A stretch of 64,000 nt of DNA from NCBI RefSeq assembly GCF_910592395.1, contig NC_088318.1, positions 4,796,756 through 4,860,755 on the forward strand, given 5' to 3'. The notes below the pieces were generated by a model, which was not told the origin of the DNA, did not search any database, and saw only the letters and a list, made by a program, of their open reading frames with translations. This stretch comes from Lineus longissimus. Taxonomy: Eukaryota; Nemertea; Pilidiophora; Heteronemertea; Lineidae. Shown here in pieces: positions 1 to 11,772 of the stretch. The number at the start of each line of letters is the position of its first letter. Within the stretch, counting starts at the first letter, position 1. A program made the translations under genes and the position numbers.

Positions 1-2427
1 CTTGATCAGGCATCGGTCAGATGATATCCTGAACAAGGCATCTATGGAAGCAAATCCAGAAAGAGACTTAACCTTCGAAGGGCACACTTATCACTCAGTG
101 AAAAGTCAGTCCTGGGGGTTGTTTTCAAATTCAAAATAAAAGTGTAACCTCTTTAAATTAGTCTCACAGACTGAACCATAACACTCAACAGCCAACCGTG
201 CCCACATGATGTGAGCCGTGAGCGAGTGGTGTACTACATTTTGAAAATTGTCTATCGTCTACGACATGTGACAGAACTGATCTAGTGGACTTAATGATGA
301 GGTACTATCAAATAAGGTGTCCATCAAATGAATCATGAGGGCCTGTTGAGTTATACTCTAAGCCTGCACAGCGCAGTGTACAGACAGTACAGGATTGCCA
401 ACCAAAAACATGAGCATTGCTGCGTAAGGAAACTGCAGTGGAATTCATAGACCTAATGTGACTTTCAAAATAATTGTAAACAAACGTAAATGGCGAGATT
501 TGTTGACCGTCCCAAAATGGCCGACGGCGAATTCTCCGGTCGCTAGCGCAGTCCATAAACAAGCATCAATTTTACCAACTTTGGGTGCAAGCTTGGTCAT
601 AAAAGTTACAGAACTGTTAGAAATACATCTAAACAACACATATATACAGTTAAAAGTGCATAAAAATCCCGTTTCAACCTCCGGGCGCTACCTTTTTTTC
701 TCCGCCACACGCCGGGCCCTACCGGTCGTTATTTAGTGCGACCGCCACCAGAGTGTTTATCACGATCTTTCGCCGTTTTAATTGCGCGTTTTAGGTAGAT
801 TAATCAATTATTACATGCATGCATTATATATCACCGAAATGATAATTGCGTAGGCTATTTGAAACTAAGTTCAGATGTCATTTTCGATCTTTGAATTGAA
901 TTTAGGCGAGTGATTTTTGACACCCGGTCGACATATCAGGACTTGCAAAATTCACGCGAGATCGCTTGCATCATCGGCACGTTTGAAAACCGAATTTCAC
1001 AAATTCCACAAATATTTATCACATACCATATGTATCACCACAAAGGTAACTCTCTAGACTATTTGAAACCAAGTTCAGATACTTATTTTCACAAAAATTC
1101 GAAGCTATGCAAGCGATTTTTCAGTGGTAGAGATCGACGGAAACAAATTTCTCGCTCTAAAATGACATGAGACGAGCACCAACTTCCGCTGATTTGTGCA
1201 CAAAATTTCCGGAATATTATAAAAAACTATTGATAAATCTGAATTATATAGACTCTTTTCAGTACCTAAACAAATTTCAGGTACATGGTCATGTTGATTA
1301 AAAGAGTATCAACCGATTGAACATGAGAAAGTTCACTCACCTTCATTGAAGCAGCGACTACCGCCATTTTTAAATGGTGGCATCTCTTCTATCGATCGGC
1401 CAATCAGCGGCACTGCTTGCAAAAAAGTTAAACCACCGCCAAATTTGAAATCGCCAAAATTCAGGCAATGTGCCTGCAGCGCCAACTGGCGGTGAAAACT
1501 ATATTAATTCCATTAAAAGTAAAAAATGAAAAAATATTAAAAAATATTCAGCCACATTTGAAAACAATATTTGCTCTGTGGACCGAGGTAAAAAGGGAAA
1601 GAAATCTAAATGCGAAATGACCTCATTCTCTTAATACAGGTCGGATCGCGCCGATTTTTCGTTTTTTGAGTTCACCTTGGGCAACTCCTAATTTAGCACC
1701 GTCAACGAAGTGGCTAGGCCTTCCCGGTCAGAAATGTCCAATTTTGTCCACAGATGGGTCCCTAGATGGATGGATTGCAGGACGGACACCATTTGAACAG
1801 CTATACTACTAGCTCCGCTGACTTTGTCAGCTGAGCTAAAAATATTCTGCAGCGAAAATCTCTTGCTTTTTACCACACCCAGACGAATGGCTATTAAGCA
1901 GACATCATCTACTTCATCCGTAACAAAAGGTAGAAACAAAATGGCTGCCATGATGATGTGATTTAAAATCATTTCAAAACATGTTCTTGGTAATTTTCCA
2001 TATAACACGTTTATTTCTGTTCTGATAGTTTACACATCCCTTTAGATTGCTTTTTTAAAATCTTAATCATTTCGATCATTTGAGACATCCAGTAGAATAG
2101 TCAATTGTCCAAGGAAGATCATTCCTGTGATTGACATATAAAGTTGGAAAAAAGACTATTATTTTCCGTAGACAGCCTTTGTTACTCGAGATAAAAACTG
2201 GTATATATCGACCAGTTTCATGTGGAGCACGACTATACACAACTTTTTTTATGACGTGAAACAGGTTTATGCACACACGTAAGTCTTTGCTTTCTGTTGT
2301 TATTTTCTGCATTCGCAAAGTGTGTGCGTGTACCTCTCGGTGGTCAAAGGTAAATGAACTCTTGAAATTTTGGTATAACTTTTCAAGACTAAGAGTTCAT
2401 TTACCTTTCATATATATATCAAAGGTA

Positions 2428-2601
2428 AGGCCGAAGTTACATAGACCTCATTCGTTCATTTCCCAGGACTCATTTTCCCCTTTTGCTTTCTTTCCCCTGT
2501 GAATGCACGGCCTTGTGGCGTGCATTCACCGAGGAATGAAAGAAAAACCCGGAAAGTGACTCGTGGTAAATGAACGAATGAGGTCTATGTAACTTCGGCC
2601 T
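2428..2601. mobile_element. Hairpin MITE-like element
   Basis: A 34-bp segment at 2428-2461 returns as its near-perfect reverse complement at 2567-2601. Inside there is a second inverted pair, GAATGCACGGCC against a reverse copy near 2510-2530. The whole folds into one long hairpin of about 174 bp. On both sides lies a related host motif, AATGAACTCTTGAAATTT (about 2352 and 2603), in direct orientation. No coding capacity is visible. This is the form of a non-autonomous foldback element; its superfamily cannot be named. Confidence 0.6.
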
Positions 2602-2640
2602 CAATGAACTCTTGAAATTTCCACATAATATCTCCTAAAA

Positions 2641-2700
2641 TATACACTACCCTCAAAAAGTTTGGGAACACCTACGCCACATGTACAGTACATTTTTCAT
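2641..2700. mobile_element. Possible Tc1-like terminal repeat relic
   Basis: The segment beginning CACTACCCTCAAAAAGTTTG resembles the terminal inverted repeats of Tc1-like elements known from fish and other animals. No second end and no transposase reading frame was recognised downstream, so at most this is a solo or truncated end. The resemblance is from memory of the family, not from a search. Confidence 0.3.
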
Positions 2701-3268
2701 TCCCTATACAAGTTATATGGTTCAGTTGAGTATTTTGCTATCAAATAAAACAATTAAAGTTTTTTGTTGAAGATTTTACCTTTCTTTTCCCTGTGGTTTA
2801 GAATAATTGACAGTCATATTTGTTGAATTATTACCACGAAATGTCAAGCAGGTCGAGGCCCCAAAAATTTCGCGAAGTTCGCATGCCAAAATGCGCGAGA
2901 ATACGACTGGGACACCATACCAACCATATATCACCGCAATCGTTGGGATCCATGCCATGCGATGACATTGTAGCCAGTTTTATTAGTGGATCGGTGATGC
3001 CTCAACACAGAGAGATTCCCTACCAAACCTATACTCGGATTGGTCGAGTACGGGCAGATCAGCAGAAAATCTATACTCGACATGCTAATTGTACGGGGTA
3101 GACTCATTCGTTGCGCAAGTTTCCTTGGTGAATCTTATTGTACAGTACTACAGGTTTTGAACTACTGACGGGGAACACACATATTTGATTTTCCCATCTG
3201 TGATTGTTCTGTAATGGTGAATGTTAGGATTTATGAAAGTTTATCGAATCATAAGTGAACAGAAGTCC

Positions 3269-3897
3269 ATGCCAGGAAACAGGCGCGATCACGCCCGCGC
3301 CCGCAAACGCCCATAAACTACTCCGCACGAGCGCTATCCATAACGCCCGCCGGACACTTGAGGGGCGCGTGCCGCCCGTCATAAAAAAACACCGGCGCAA
3401 TAACGCCTGCCGATTCCCAGCACGATCGTGATTCATTTCCCGGTATCCAGAGTTCCATTTCGCGGAAATCTAGAGTCTCACTCAACGCGGTAATTATGCC
3501 GTTTAGCGCTGGGTACACGCCAGGCTGTACACTTCGCTATAGTTGGCGGTTGCTGCAGTGCGCGGTAATGGCATATCGAATCAGGATGAAACTAAGCATT
3601 ACAAAGTGGATTGTAGGCATTTTGAGAATGTTTCTTCGCCGGGAGTTGGCTGCAAAAAGTGCACAGCAGATAAAACTAGTTTTTTGTCTAAATTCCTTGT
3701 TCATAATGTAATAAATTGCCATGCCCGACAGGCAGCATGACTTAGTCCTGCGACTTGCCCAGAAATTTTTTTACTCTGGAATTATTTACAGGCGTCTTAT
3801 GCGGCCGCAGGCGTGATCGCGCCCGTTTCATGGCAGTAGTTTGCGGGCGCAGGCGTGATCCCGGGCGCGGGCGTGATCGCGCCCGTTTACTGGCATG
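3269..3897. repeat. GC-rich inverted repeat
   Basis: The left arm (about 3269-3320) contains GGCGCGATCACGCCCGCGCC. The right arm (about 3798-3897) carries the reverse complement twice, including GGGCGCGGGCGTGATCGCGC. The arms are separated by about 480 bp of lower GC content. The CpG-rich arms stand out from the AT-rich surroundings. No reading frame is convincing. It is probably a decayed foldback element. Confidence 0.5.
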
Positions 3898-4384
3898 GCC
3901 CGCCCGCTGGACAGCTGGCGGGAGTGAAAAAAATAGTGCCCGTGGAAAAGGTTGCGGGAGTGACTGATGGTGCCCGTGGATTTTTCTCATGGCAGGCACT
4001 GAACAGCATCTACAGGACTCAAGTGATTTCTACGCTAGTCTTCCCCTGCCTCTATAATATTACTGATAGCCTCCAAGACAGGCCTTATACTCACAACATT
4101 CAGAATCTGTGCAACAAAATCATTGGTTTAATAAGTACAATATAGAAGAGAGGAAAAGCCAAAGTGACTTTTTCTAATGCAATGGGTGAAAAAAATTTAA
4201 ATCAGCCATCATTTCACAAATCTGTCATCATCTGTCGGGTTCACTTGGTGTAGAAATAGAGCATATCTAGAAGAATACAGAATAGAAGAACTGGAATTTT
4301 TCAAAAAGTTTTCCAAACCAGCTGAGTCACATCCTGTAAACAGAAATTTAAAACCCTCCACTGCCTGGGGAGTATCAGTATTTA

Positions 4385-4605
4385 GTAAATTCAGCGCTTG
4401 TGACTAGCATTCTCAATTGACCATCTCTGCCATCTAGGTGTATACCATTTTGCTCCCGGGTGCAGAGAAGTAAGTAAGGGTAAGTGCCTTGCATTAGGGC
4501 ACAAAGACATGAAAGATGAAACAGTGGCGATCCTACAGAGAGTCGAATCCTCGACTTCCTGATTATGAGCCCTGTCCTCAAACCATGTTACCAATGATAT
4601 TCTTG
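4385..4605 (-). mobile_element. tRNA-derived SINE (minus orientation)
   Basis: Read on the minus strand, the element starts near 4605 with a tRNA-like head: an A-box-like segment TGGTTTGAGGAC, then a B-box-like GGATTCGACTC (4540-4555). It continues into a body that includes TTTGTGCCCTAATGCAAGGC and CTCTGCACCCGGGAGC. These body motifs are a widely shared feature of tRNA-derived SINEs in marine invertebrates. The spacing of the two boxes fits an RNA polymerase III internal promoter. The copy is not an intact tRNA gene. Confidence 0.6.
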
Positions 4606-4871
4606 TCTCCTCGCATTCAACAACAGCAAACTCAACTTGGCACTTGAGTAGTTCTGACCCTCTAAATTTGAGTGGGTCATCTTGCGTGTTTGGCCCCTCT
4701 CCTCGATTGCTTGGGAAGGGAAAGGAGGACATGTCTTAGAGAAATATGGGAATTTAATATTTTGCATTTCTATTTGTAGTCAAGTAATTATGTACATGTA
4801 TACAAACACACTTCCCCTATCCCCTTCAAATATCCTGCTATTAGGAGGAAGAAAATCTACTATTCACTTAC

Positions 4872-6984
4872 ATCCTTCTTTATGCGACTTGGGATCAGCA
4901 TAAAGATGCTCTATTCGACTCGTATTGAAGGAACTTGATCTTCTTATTATGCCATGGACCTATAATAGAAGAAAACAGGATTAGAAAGGTAGGTAGTCTG
5001 TCAAAATCAACAGACGATTGACAAACGCCTTGAAACGGTGTGAACTTACCATATTTTTTCCAAAAATAGATTTAGTCTCTACATGTACCTCCTGGTGGTC
5101 TTGTTAAAACCCATGTACATGACGTCCTATGCACATCACCCACATGACATGGGACCATGTACATGACATCCTATGCACGTCACCCACATGACATGGGACC
5201 ATGTACATGACATCCTATGCACATCACCCACATGACATGGGACCATGTACATGACATCCTATGCACGTCGCCCACAAGACATGGGACCATGTACATCTAC
5301 ATGACATCCTATGCACATCACCCACATGACATGGGACCATGTACATGACATCCTATGCACATCACCCACACGACATGGGACCATGTACATGACGTCCTAT
5401 GCACGTCACCCACACGACATGGGACCATGTACATGACATCCTATGCACATCACCCACATGACATGGGACCATGTACATGACATCCTATGCACGTCACCCA
5501 CATGACATGGGACCATGTACATGACATCCTATGCACATCACCCACATGACATGGGACCATGTACATGACATCCTATGCACATCACCCACATGACATGGGA
5601 CCATGTACATGACATCCTATGCACGTCACCCACAATACATGGGACCATGTACATGACATCCTATGCCAGTCACTCGCAGGGAAAGGGTTAAAGAATGCCT
5701 TTAAAGCGTAAGAACTTATTTTGAAATTTTACTTGACCACGTTTACACAGTACATTCATGTTGTCAATGTAGTTTTTAAACAAAAATACTTTAGTCACAG
5801 TGACTTTTATCTCAAAAAATATCAACAATGCTATCAGATGTCCAGTCAAATGTATTCTAAATTGGAATGACGACATTACTGCTACTTTATATGCCTGGAG
5901 CTTCAGTCAGGATTGTCAGGTGGTAGGTGGTATCAAGAAGACACCCATATCCCCATCTATCTACAACATCAGGGGTGCTAGCTTTTTGGTTGAGGGGAGG
6001 GGGGCTAAAGGTTCTCTAGGGGGCCCAAATGACACATATTAAAATTTTACAACCAAAACATTGGTCAAAAGCATTGTTGGTGACTTCTGTACATTACCCA
6101 TTACTCCTTACCTCATAACCTTTCTCCAAAAGGAATTCTGCCAAATATGAACCATCCTGAAAAAAGGAAGCATTATGCAATCAATCAATCAATGTCGTGA
6201 CTTAATATTAGCAGTTTGAGTTATGTTAAACCTTACTTATTTTCACTTTTGTTTAATCCGTAACTTACATCCTAACGTTTAACCAGACATCTACATGTAG
6301 TGGGTAATAAGAGATAAAACTACAGCGAGTATTATTTAGTGATAAAACTATCTCAACTGTCATTTGCTGAAGTGACTCTGGCAGGGTGTTTGTCAATGAT
6401 TTTCAGTAATATTTTGTTTAATAGAAGCCAAAAAAATGCAATAGTAATAATATGTTCAGGATTCCGCGAAAAACAACGCTACGTGACGTCATCATTCGAT
6501 CGCTCTGTCTGGTAGCTCTCGATACTTTAGAGTGTAGGCCTAGTCGAAGTCATAGCAAAAATGAACAACGAGGAGGCATCTCACTCTCAGGAAATGTACA
6601 GCAAGAGGGCAGCTTTCTCACAATTCCCTGTGTAAATAAATGCCTACATGTACTTTAGTACCATGATACCCTGTACTAGTGTACATTCTGTTCTGTACTG
6701 TGTACACTAGTACATCGCATGATATAGTGTAGTGTATTCTTATCCAACTGTACATCACCATGCATGCTGTGTAGTGTGTGAGGAGAGGGAGCGAGAAGTC
6801 GCTAAAAGTTCAACCCGCAAGCAAAGGTCTGTCATACATTTGATATTGTAGGAAATAGTACCTATTAGAAAATCTCGTAAATTCTTCATTTTAAAACAGT
6901 TTTACTAATTACCTGTCCAGTAATTCCTGTGATTAGGGCGACTTTGCGAGCTGAATTCGCTGACACGTCTCCACGGTCCGCCAT
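4872..6984 (-). CDS. GMDS: GDP-mannose 4,6-dehydratase, first three coding exons
   Basis: GMDS converts GDP-mannose to GDP-4-keto-6-deoxymannose, the first cytosolic step of de novo GDP-fucose synthesis. Three exons are visible on the minus strand. Exon 1 is 6984-6913 (24 codons, ending [10 protein letters not shown], phase 0). Exon 2 is 6156-6112 (15 codons, [15 protein letters not shown]). Exon 3 is 4959-4872 (29 codons plus one base, starting [13 protein letters not shown]). All borders have AG acceptors and GT donors (GTAATT, GTAAGG, GTAAGT). Joined, they give the N-terminal Rossmann nucleotide-binding segment with the glycine-rich TGITGQDG loop that binds NADP. Match to animal GMDS is close to residue-for-residue. 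The start sits in AACATGG. The gene is partial here; later exons were not found in 1-4871. It is head-to-head with the SAM-protease gene at 7431. Intron 3 carries a 44-bp minisatellite. Confidence 0.93.
5111..5678. repeat. 44-bp minisatellite in GMDS intron
   Basis: About 12.9 tandem copies of a 44-bp unit beginning CATGTACATGACATCCTATG. Copies differ at a few positions (CACATC/CACGTC, ACATGACATG/ACACGACATG). One copy near 5286 has a 6-bp insertion. The array lies inside GMDS intron 3. Its right edge reads CGCAGGGAAAGGGTTAA, close to the end of the piggyBac-type element at 43135-43851. Confidence 0.95.
6561..6635 (+). other. Possible short upstream exon or small ORF (unrecognised)
   Basis: A 24-codon frame starts with [10 protein letters not shown] and ends at TAA, inside GMDS intron 1 but on the opposite strand. 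About 75 bp upstream is a perfect CRE (TGACGTCA, near 6484), as in a promoter. The end of the frame overlaps a possible donor (GTAAAT at 6632). Splicing there to an AG at 7427 would keep frame with the SAM-protease start at 7431. No homology was recognised. It could equally be chance. Confidence 0.2.
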
Positions 6985-7430
6985 GTTGAAACTGTTACTA
7001 AATAATGATATACGACCGCTGAAATTCTCACATTAGTTAACGTATTAGATCACGTGCCGATGAACGCCTGCCTCATTGGCTGATAGCGATAGCCGGTGAC
7101 ACTTCTAGGAAACAAAAAATGTAAACAAACTCCACGTGGTTTGTTGACTTGCCTGGGCATGTCAGGGGTTGGCTTTATAATGAGTCACGTGCAATTTGTG
7201 AAATCCCCTTCCACGTCATTCATAACAAACCCACGCGAGCATGTTCGGAACATGTCTGTGACAGTCCGGCCAGAAAGACCATGGAAAGCATAGGCTTCAT
7301 TTAGACGGGCTATTCCCTGGTGGTGATCACAGACAAAGGACAGGTAGGCCTAGGTCTATACCAAAGCCACGGACCAGGACCAAATCTGCCAACCCTCCAT
7401 GCTGGCCGGTAACCCTGTCACCCAAGAATT
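6985..7430. promoter_or_regulatory. Bidirectional promoter region, GMDS and SAM-protease gene
   Basis: The two start codons are 446 bp apart and point away from each other, so both genes probably share this promoter region. It contains an inverted CCAAT box (ATTGG near 7075), an E-box-like CACGTG and the motif GAGTCACGTG near 7182. No TATA box is obvious near either start. In-frame stop TAA about 18 bases upstream of 7431 supports that start. Confidence 0.5.
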
Positions 7431-10400
7431 ATGTCAGAGGGGATGAAAATCTTCCTCGGCAAGTTAAATTTATCAGAGATTTACACAGAACACTTTGAGC
7501 AAAATGGATACGATCGGGTACAGGACATATGTCAACTGGAAATGGAAGATCTGGACATCATCAAAATATTTGATGAAGATATCAGAAGAAGAATAGTAGA
7601 AGGAGGTAAGAAATTGCTTTTTAGAAAAGAATTCAAGTCGATACGATCACGAAACGTATTCAGTTGGCGCTCTTACAATATTTGCTGGCACCCCAGGCTT
7701 GATGAACCGTCACTTTCCGATATTCATTCAAACAGTAAACAGTCATGAGGCCGTGGACCGGTCAATGTCTACATGTGGCTAGCTGTTGGTTTCGGCGATG
7801 AAATATATCGAAATAAACTAGGAAATCGGTGAAAAGAAAATGAAAAATCCGGCAATGTAATGGCACTTTGAAAATGAACCGCGAGTCGTTAATGTGCTGG
7901 GGTGACAGCAGCAAACTGAAGAGCCAGATGACCCAATTTGACCGTTTCTAGGCACGCGGTGATCGCAATATCAAACGTTGTGGATATAAAACGCCCATGT
8001 CCAAACATGTCAAAATTTTTAAAAGTTAAAAAAATACCTTCTTAAGATAAGGATAATGCTGTTGAAAGAGACGTAGGCCTAAAATAATTGATTGACGGTG
8101 AATGCAAGATAATGACAATGATCTTTAATGCTCTATTTGTATTACTGTAAAACCGGCTTTGTCCCGTCCACATAGGGCAAGACATTTTTACCGGCCGGAA
8201 ATTAAACTTTCTGCATATTCCAGAGATATTTTCGATTTCTTTATAGGATGCAAGTAAGCCTACTTCTTTTGGCCGGCATATCCTCGTGACGAACTGGAAT
8301 ACCAGAGTCAGTCGTGTGCTCCTTACTGCTCGGTCATTGTGCCGAGTGTCGACCTGAAGTTCGGGGGGGGGGGCATGCTGCGCTAGCTGTTGTCTTTAGC
8401 CTGCAAGAGGTACAACTATTGTCTATTTCATTTTTTAAGCGGCAGACTTCAAAACCACCCAAGAATTTAAGTTACTGAAATGGCTGGAAGACAGTGGGTT
8501 GGGTCGTTATGGAATAAATTTCATTCACAATGATTTCCTGGACTTAGAGGTCATTGGGCGCTTGGAGGTGGAGAGAGACCTGTATGATGATTTGGAAATC
8601 GTTCTCCCAGGGCACAGAAAGAGACTTCAAACTGCAGGTAAGTCGCAGTCGCTGACAGTAGGGAGCTTTTCAATCATGTACCGTTACCGGTACGGCCACG
8701 ATTGCTCTGAAGTCATGTAATGACAGTATAGTCGCACGTACACCACCTGAAAATGGACCACCAATCTTGGTTCGCGAACCGAAAATCCACCAAGTGCTTA
8801 CACCAGCTAGTTATAAAATCCGGCTACAGATGTCGCGCAAACAATAAGCAGAAAGCGCCATTTCGAAAACGCCGCCTGGAGCCGAACCATCTAACTAGCT
8901 AATTGCCGATCCATTTGCGCGTACACCGCGACAAAGCCGAGCTTTTAACAAGCCGGGCGAATTTGGACCATCAAGCTTGGTGGGACAAATTCGCCCGGCA
9001 AAATGTTTTATATTATGTAATCATGTTTTATATTATGTAATCTTTATCTACCAAATCTCGCCTTTCAGTCACGCAGCTGCGGAAGCGTCGCCGACTTTCG
9101 TCGGAGATTGAGGACCCAGCTGCCATGGGTTACTGGCGGAGACCCAAGAAGCTCCAGGACTCAAAAAATCCTTTCCTATGCATTGACGCAACAATCAAAT
9201 CAACGAAGCCACACGGAAAGTCAATGCAATGCGGTAAGTTATAGTTAACCTTTTCATGGTTGCGTGTATCACTGCAGTTACTTAATCTGTCACAAGACCC
9301 ATCGTTCCTTGCCTAAATTTGTCAAGGCTTCACTCCATACCTCCACATCATCGTGTCACGCAGCGTTCCACCACAAAAGCATTGTTATTTTGCGCCGCAT
9401 TGCCAGGAAACGAAGGCCTTGTGCAAGAGATATGTGCCATGAAATGTGAGGTGGAAAAATTAGTATAGGCCTTTGATAAAAGTCTTCATCTCTTCCTACA
9501 AAAAATTCCTAGCGAAATTCTTAGTCCCATCTTCAACAATCTCTCCGCCTGTTTTTGCAGAGTTCATGGTAGATTCGGGAAGCGATGTCGCCACCATAAC
9601 CGAGGCAGACCTGGATCAGCTGGACTTAGAACTGTTGGGAACCATCAAAAGTCGAGGGGTGCACTCAACAAAAGATAAACAACTTTACAGAGCGAAGCTG
9701 CTGGTGGGGAAGGAAGAGATCGAAACGGAGGTAAGAAATATGTCAGTTAAAACACCTTAGTTACAATGGTTCATTTTTCCTCCTGATCATGATGTCAAAC
9801 GACGGGTATAGGCATTTGGGTTGGCATTTCGGCCGGGCCTTTGCGACAACCCCCTCGCTAGTGAGTTTTCGCAAAGCCCCCGACACGCCAACGGGAACGC
9901 CTGTCCCATTATTTAAAAATCGTGATCGGGAGCTCCAGTCAAACAATGGTGGGATAGGCGTTCGCATTGGCATTTCAAGCCTGGGCTTTGTGAAAACTCA
10001 CCAGTGCGAAAAGATCTGTGTCTGCGATTCGTTGTCGGTTTGGGGTGATTTTTCCCGCAAAGGACATGTACATGAAATATCCCTTCGTGACCAGACTCGG
10101 TCTTATACGTTTTGTCTCAAGTGTTTATTTTGACATTTCAGGTCATCCCAGAAAGCTACGAATCTATTGGTAACCACGCCCTACGACAGTTTAGACATTA
10201 CATCAACGGACACACGCACTACTGGCTGAAGGGAGCTGCTGGGAGACGGCCGTCCGCTGATCAAAGTTATCAGCCGAGAACGCCAGAGACAACGGTCACA
10301 ACTCCTTGGAAGAGTTCTCAAACACCAGGAGGATCTGGTGAAGCTGCACAAGGGACGTCAGGGGAGAAGACACCCTCCCCTGAACGTGTAACCCACCACA

Positions 10401-10633
10401 AGCCTGCTGTTGCTGCAGTGAAAAAGGCGTTGTTTCGTCCAGCTTCGCCGGGAACATCTGGGGAGATTCCTCAGTCAGAAGCGAGAGCCTCCAAGCGGAC
10501 CCGCCAACTAGAAGAGATAGTGTCGCCTGAGGACGTTCCTTTACCTGAGAAAATGCCTAAGTTGCTCCCAAAGGAATCGAAAACAGAGAAAGACGAGAGA
10601 GGACCGGATAGCACTCAACCGGATATTTCCTGA
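7431..10633 (+). CDS. SAM-SAM-retropepsin-like aspartic protease protein
   Basis: Five exons: 7431-7605, 8440-8637, 9069-9233, 9561-9730 and 10142-10633. Phases agree at every junction (1, 1, 1, 0), the total is 1200 nt, and the predicted protein is 399 residues. Residues about 4-58 form a SAM domain. Residues about 62-124 form a second SAM domain, with LLKWLEDSGLGRY and the typical ending PGHRKRL. Residues about 165-266 look like a retropepsin-fold aspartic protease: strand FLCIDATI, catalytic D184-S185-G186 (VDSGSDVATI), and the second signature I245-G246 in SIGNHALRQF. The C-terminal 130 residues are Ser/Pro/Lys-rich and probably disordered. A single DSG means it would have to dimerise to be active, as retropepsins do; SAM domains could help this. 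Substrate and location are unknown. An in-frame stop lies upstream of the start. The domain reading is mine; the combination is not one I know from a named gene. Confidence 0.8.
8940..9000. repeat. Short hairpin in SAM-protease intron 2
   Basis: GCCGGGCGAATTTG (about 8952) and its reverse complement CAAATTCGCCCGGC (about 8986) flank a short loop containing AAGCTT. Immediately after it, ATGTTTTATATTATGTAATC is duplicated in tandem (9003-9042). It could be the core of a small foldback element spanning roughly 8730-9000. Confidence 0.5.
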
Positions 10634-10639
10634 CAGGAT

Positions 10640-11772
10640 TACATAGATGACTCACAATAGGTATCTAAACACCTCAACGAAAGTAAGTTCCCCCCCCCCC
10701 CCATATGATTGGTCATACTTTCTAAAGTATCCTCAGCAACGCTATGAAAATTTCAGGATCTTTAGTGTATGGTCTCAGACTTAATTGGTGAAAAGGATAG
10801 TGTCATACTTGTTGCTACGCTTGAATGAACCTCTAAAAAAGGGGCTAGTTCTTAAAATAAGAAAGACTTGTCACTTTTAATTAAATTTTTTCCTGGCAAA
10901 TACAGACAAATTTCGGTTGCATTTCAAGCCAATTGGACCACCTTAAGCAGGCAGTATATGGTGGAGTGACTGACTTGACTTAGCTGGAAGATCTGACAGT
11001 CTGTTTTCCGCAGGGGGACTGGAAAGCCATTCCACTGCTATGGCCGTCGCCTAATCCACAGCATGCCAAACAGGTGACGGGAAATCATCATAAGAAATGG
11101 AGCATGCACAAAATGCCAAAAAGATGTTTGAGAGTGGCCAATATTTTTCTGAATTTGCCGAGAATAGCCTGATGTTTGTTAGAGATAAACTATTTTGTTA
11201 TTTTTGAAACTAGCCCTTTTTTCATTTAATTGAGGTTCATTCGGGCGTAACAACAAGTAAATGAAATGAAATGAAATAAAATGAAATGAAATTTATTGCC
11301 CAAAACACAATCTTTGCATATAAGGCACGAAACACAAATACAAATGTACATTACTATCAAAATATCAAAACAATAAATTTACAATATAACCACAATCCCA
11401 CGTTGCTATCGTTACAGCACAGCTAATCAGAGGTCTAAAAGCGCTCTAGTTTTCTGAAGAAAACAGAGACATATGCGTTATGAAGACACAGTGACAGTAA
11501 ACACACAAATAATGCGGCAACTGCATGTACATGTAATTTCAAACAAACCAAAAAATTGTAATAAGTGCTATGATTATTTACAGGACTAGAAATATTTAGG
11601 AACGTATTCAACATTTACATTCCTAATTTTGAAAGCTTTGGTTATAAAATGTCCCAATGATGATTCTGTCCTTTTCACCAATTAAGTCTGTAGTGGAGAC
11701 ATTCTGGAGTTTTCATCACACTGCTGTGGATACGACGAATCGTAGGGAGAGCTGACTTTCGTTGAGGTGTTT
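10640..11772. repeat. Inverted duplication downstream of the SAM-protease gene
   Basis: Three blocks appear in opposite orientation. AACACCTCAACGAAAGTAAG near 10665 matches the reverse of 11750-11772. GACTTAATTGGTGAAAAGGA near 10776 matches the reverse of 11668-11690. The segment around CTAAAAAAGGGGCTAG (10833-10850) matches the reverse of 11205-11235. The left arm begins just after the stop codon of the SAM-protease gene, so its 3' untranslated region is probably included. No reverse-strand copy of the coding exons was seen. Confidence 0.55.
11255..11310 (-). repeat. AAATG microsatellite, possible LINE 3' end
   Basis: Repeats of AAATG and AAATA run into AAATTTATTGCCCAAAACAC. On the minus strand this reads as a 3' segment ending in an ATTTC-type microsatellite, the usual tail of several non-LTR retrotransposon families. 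No reverse transcriptase frame is seen, so the copy would be strongly 5'-truncated. Confidence 0.35.

Larger units (their letters stand above)
1..4871. other. Stretch without recognised exon, probably GMDS intron
   Basis: This 4.9-kb stretch lies 3' of GMDS coding exon 3 on the minus strand and is best read as part of its next intron. I searched it for the following GMDS exon (the segment around MKLHYGD in animal homologues) and did not find it, so that exon probably lies left of the window. Contents: a 174-bp hairpin element (2428-2601), a GC-rich inverted repeat (3269-3897), a tRNA-derived SINE on the minus strand (4385-4605), and a motif near 2645-2680 resembling the terminal repeats of Tc1-like elements. 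Open frames here are short and unrecognised. The inference rests on gene order and on the absence of other coding signals. Confidence 0.5.

Noticed and set aside
1688-2008. 106-codon minus-strand frame
   Set aside because: No recognised domain, no clear splice sites and no link to GMDS; possibly a relic, but unsupported.
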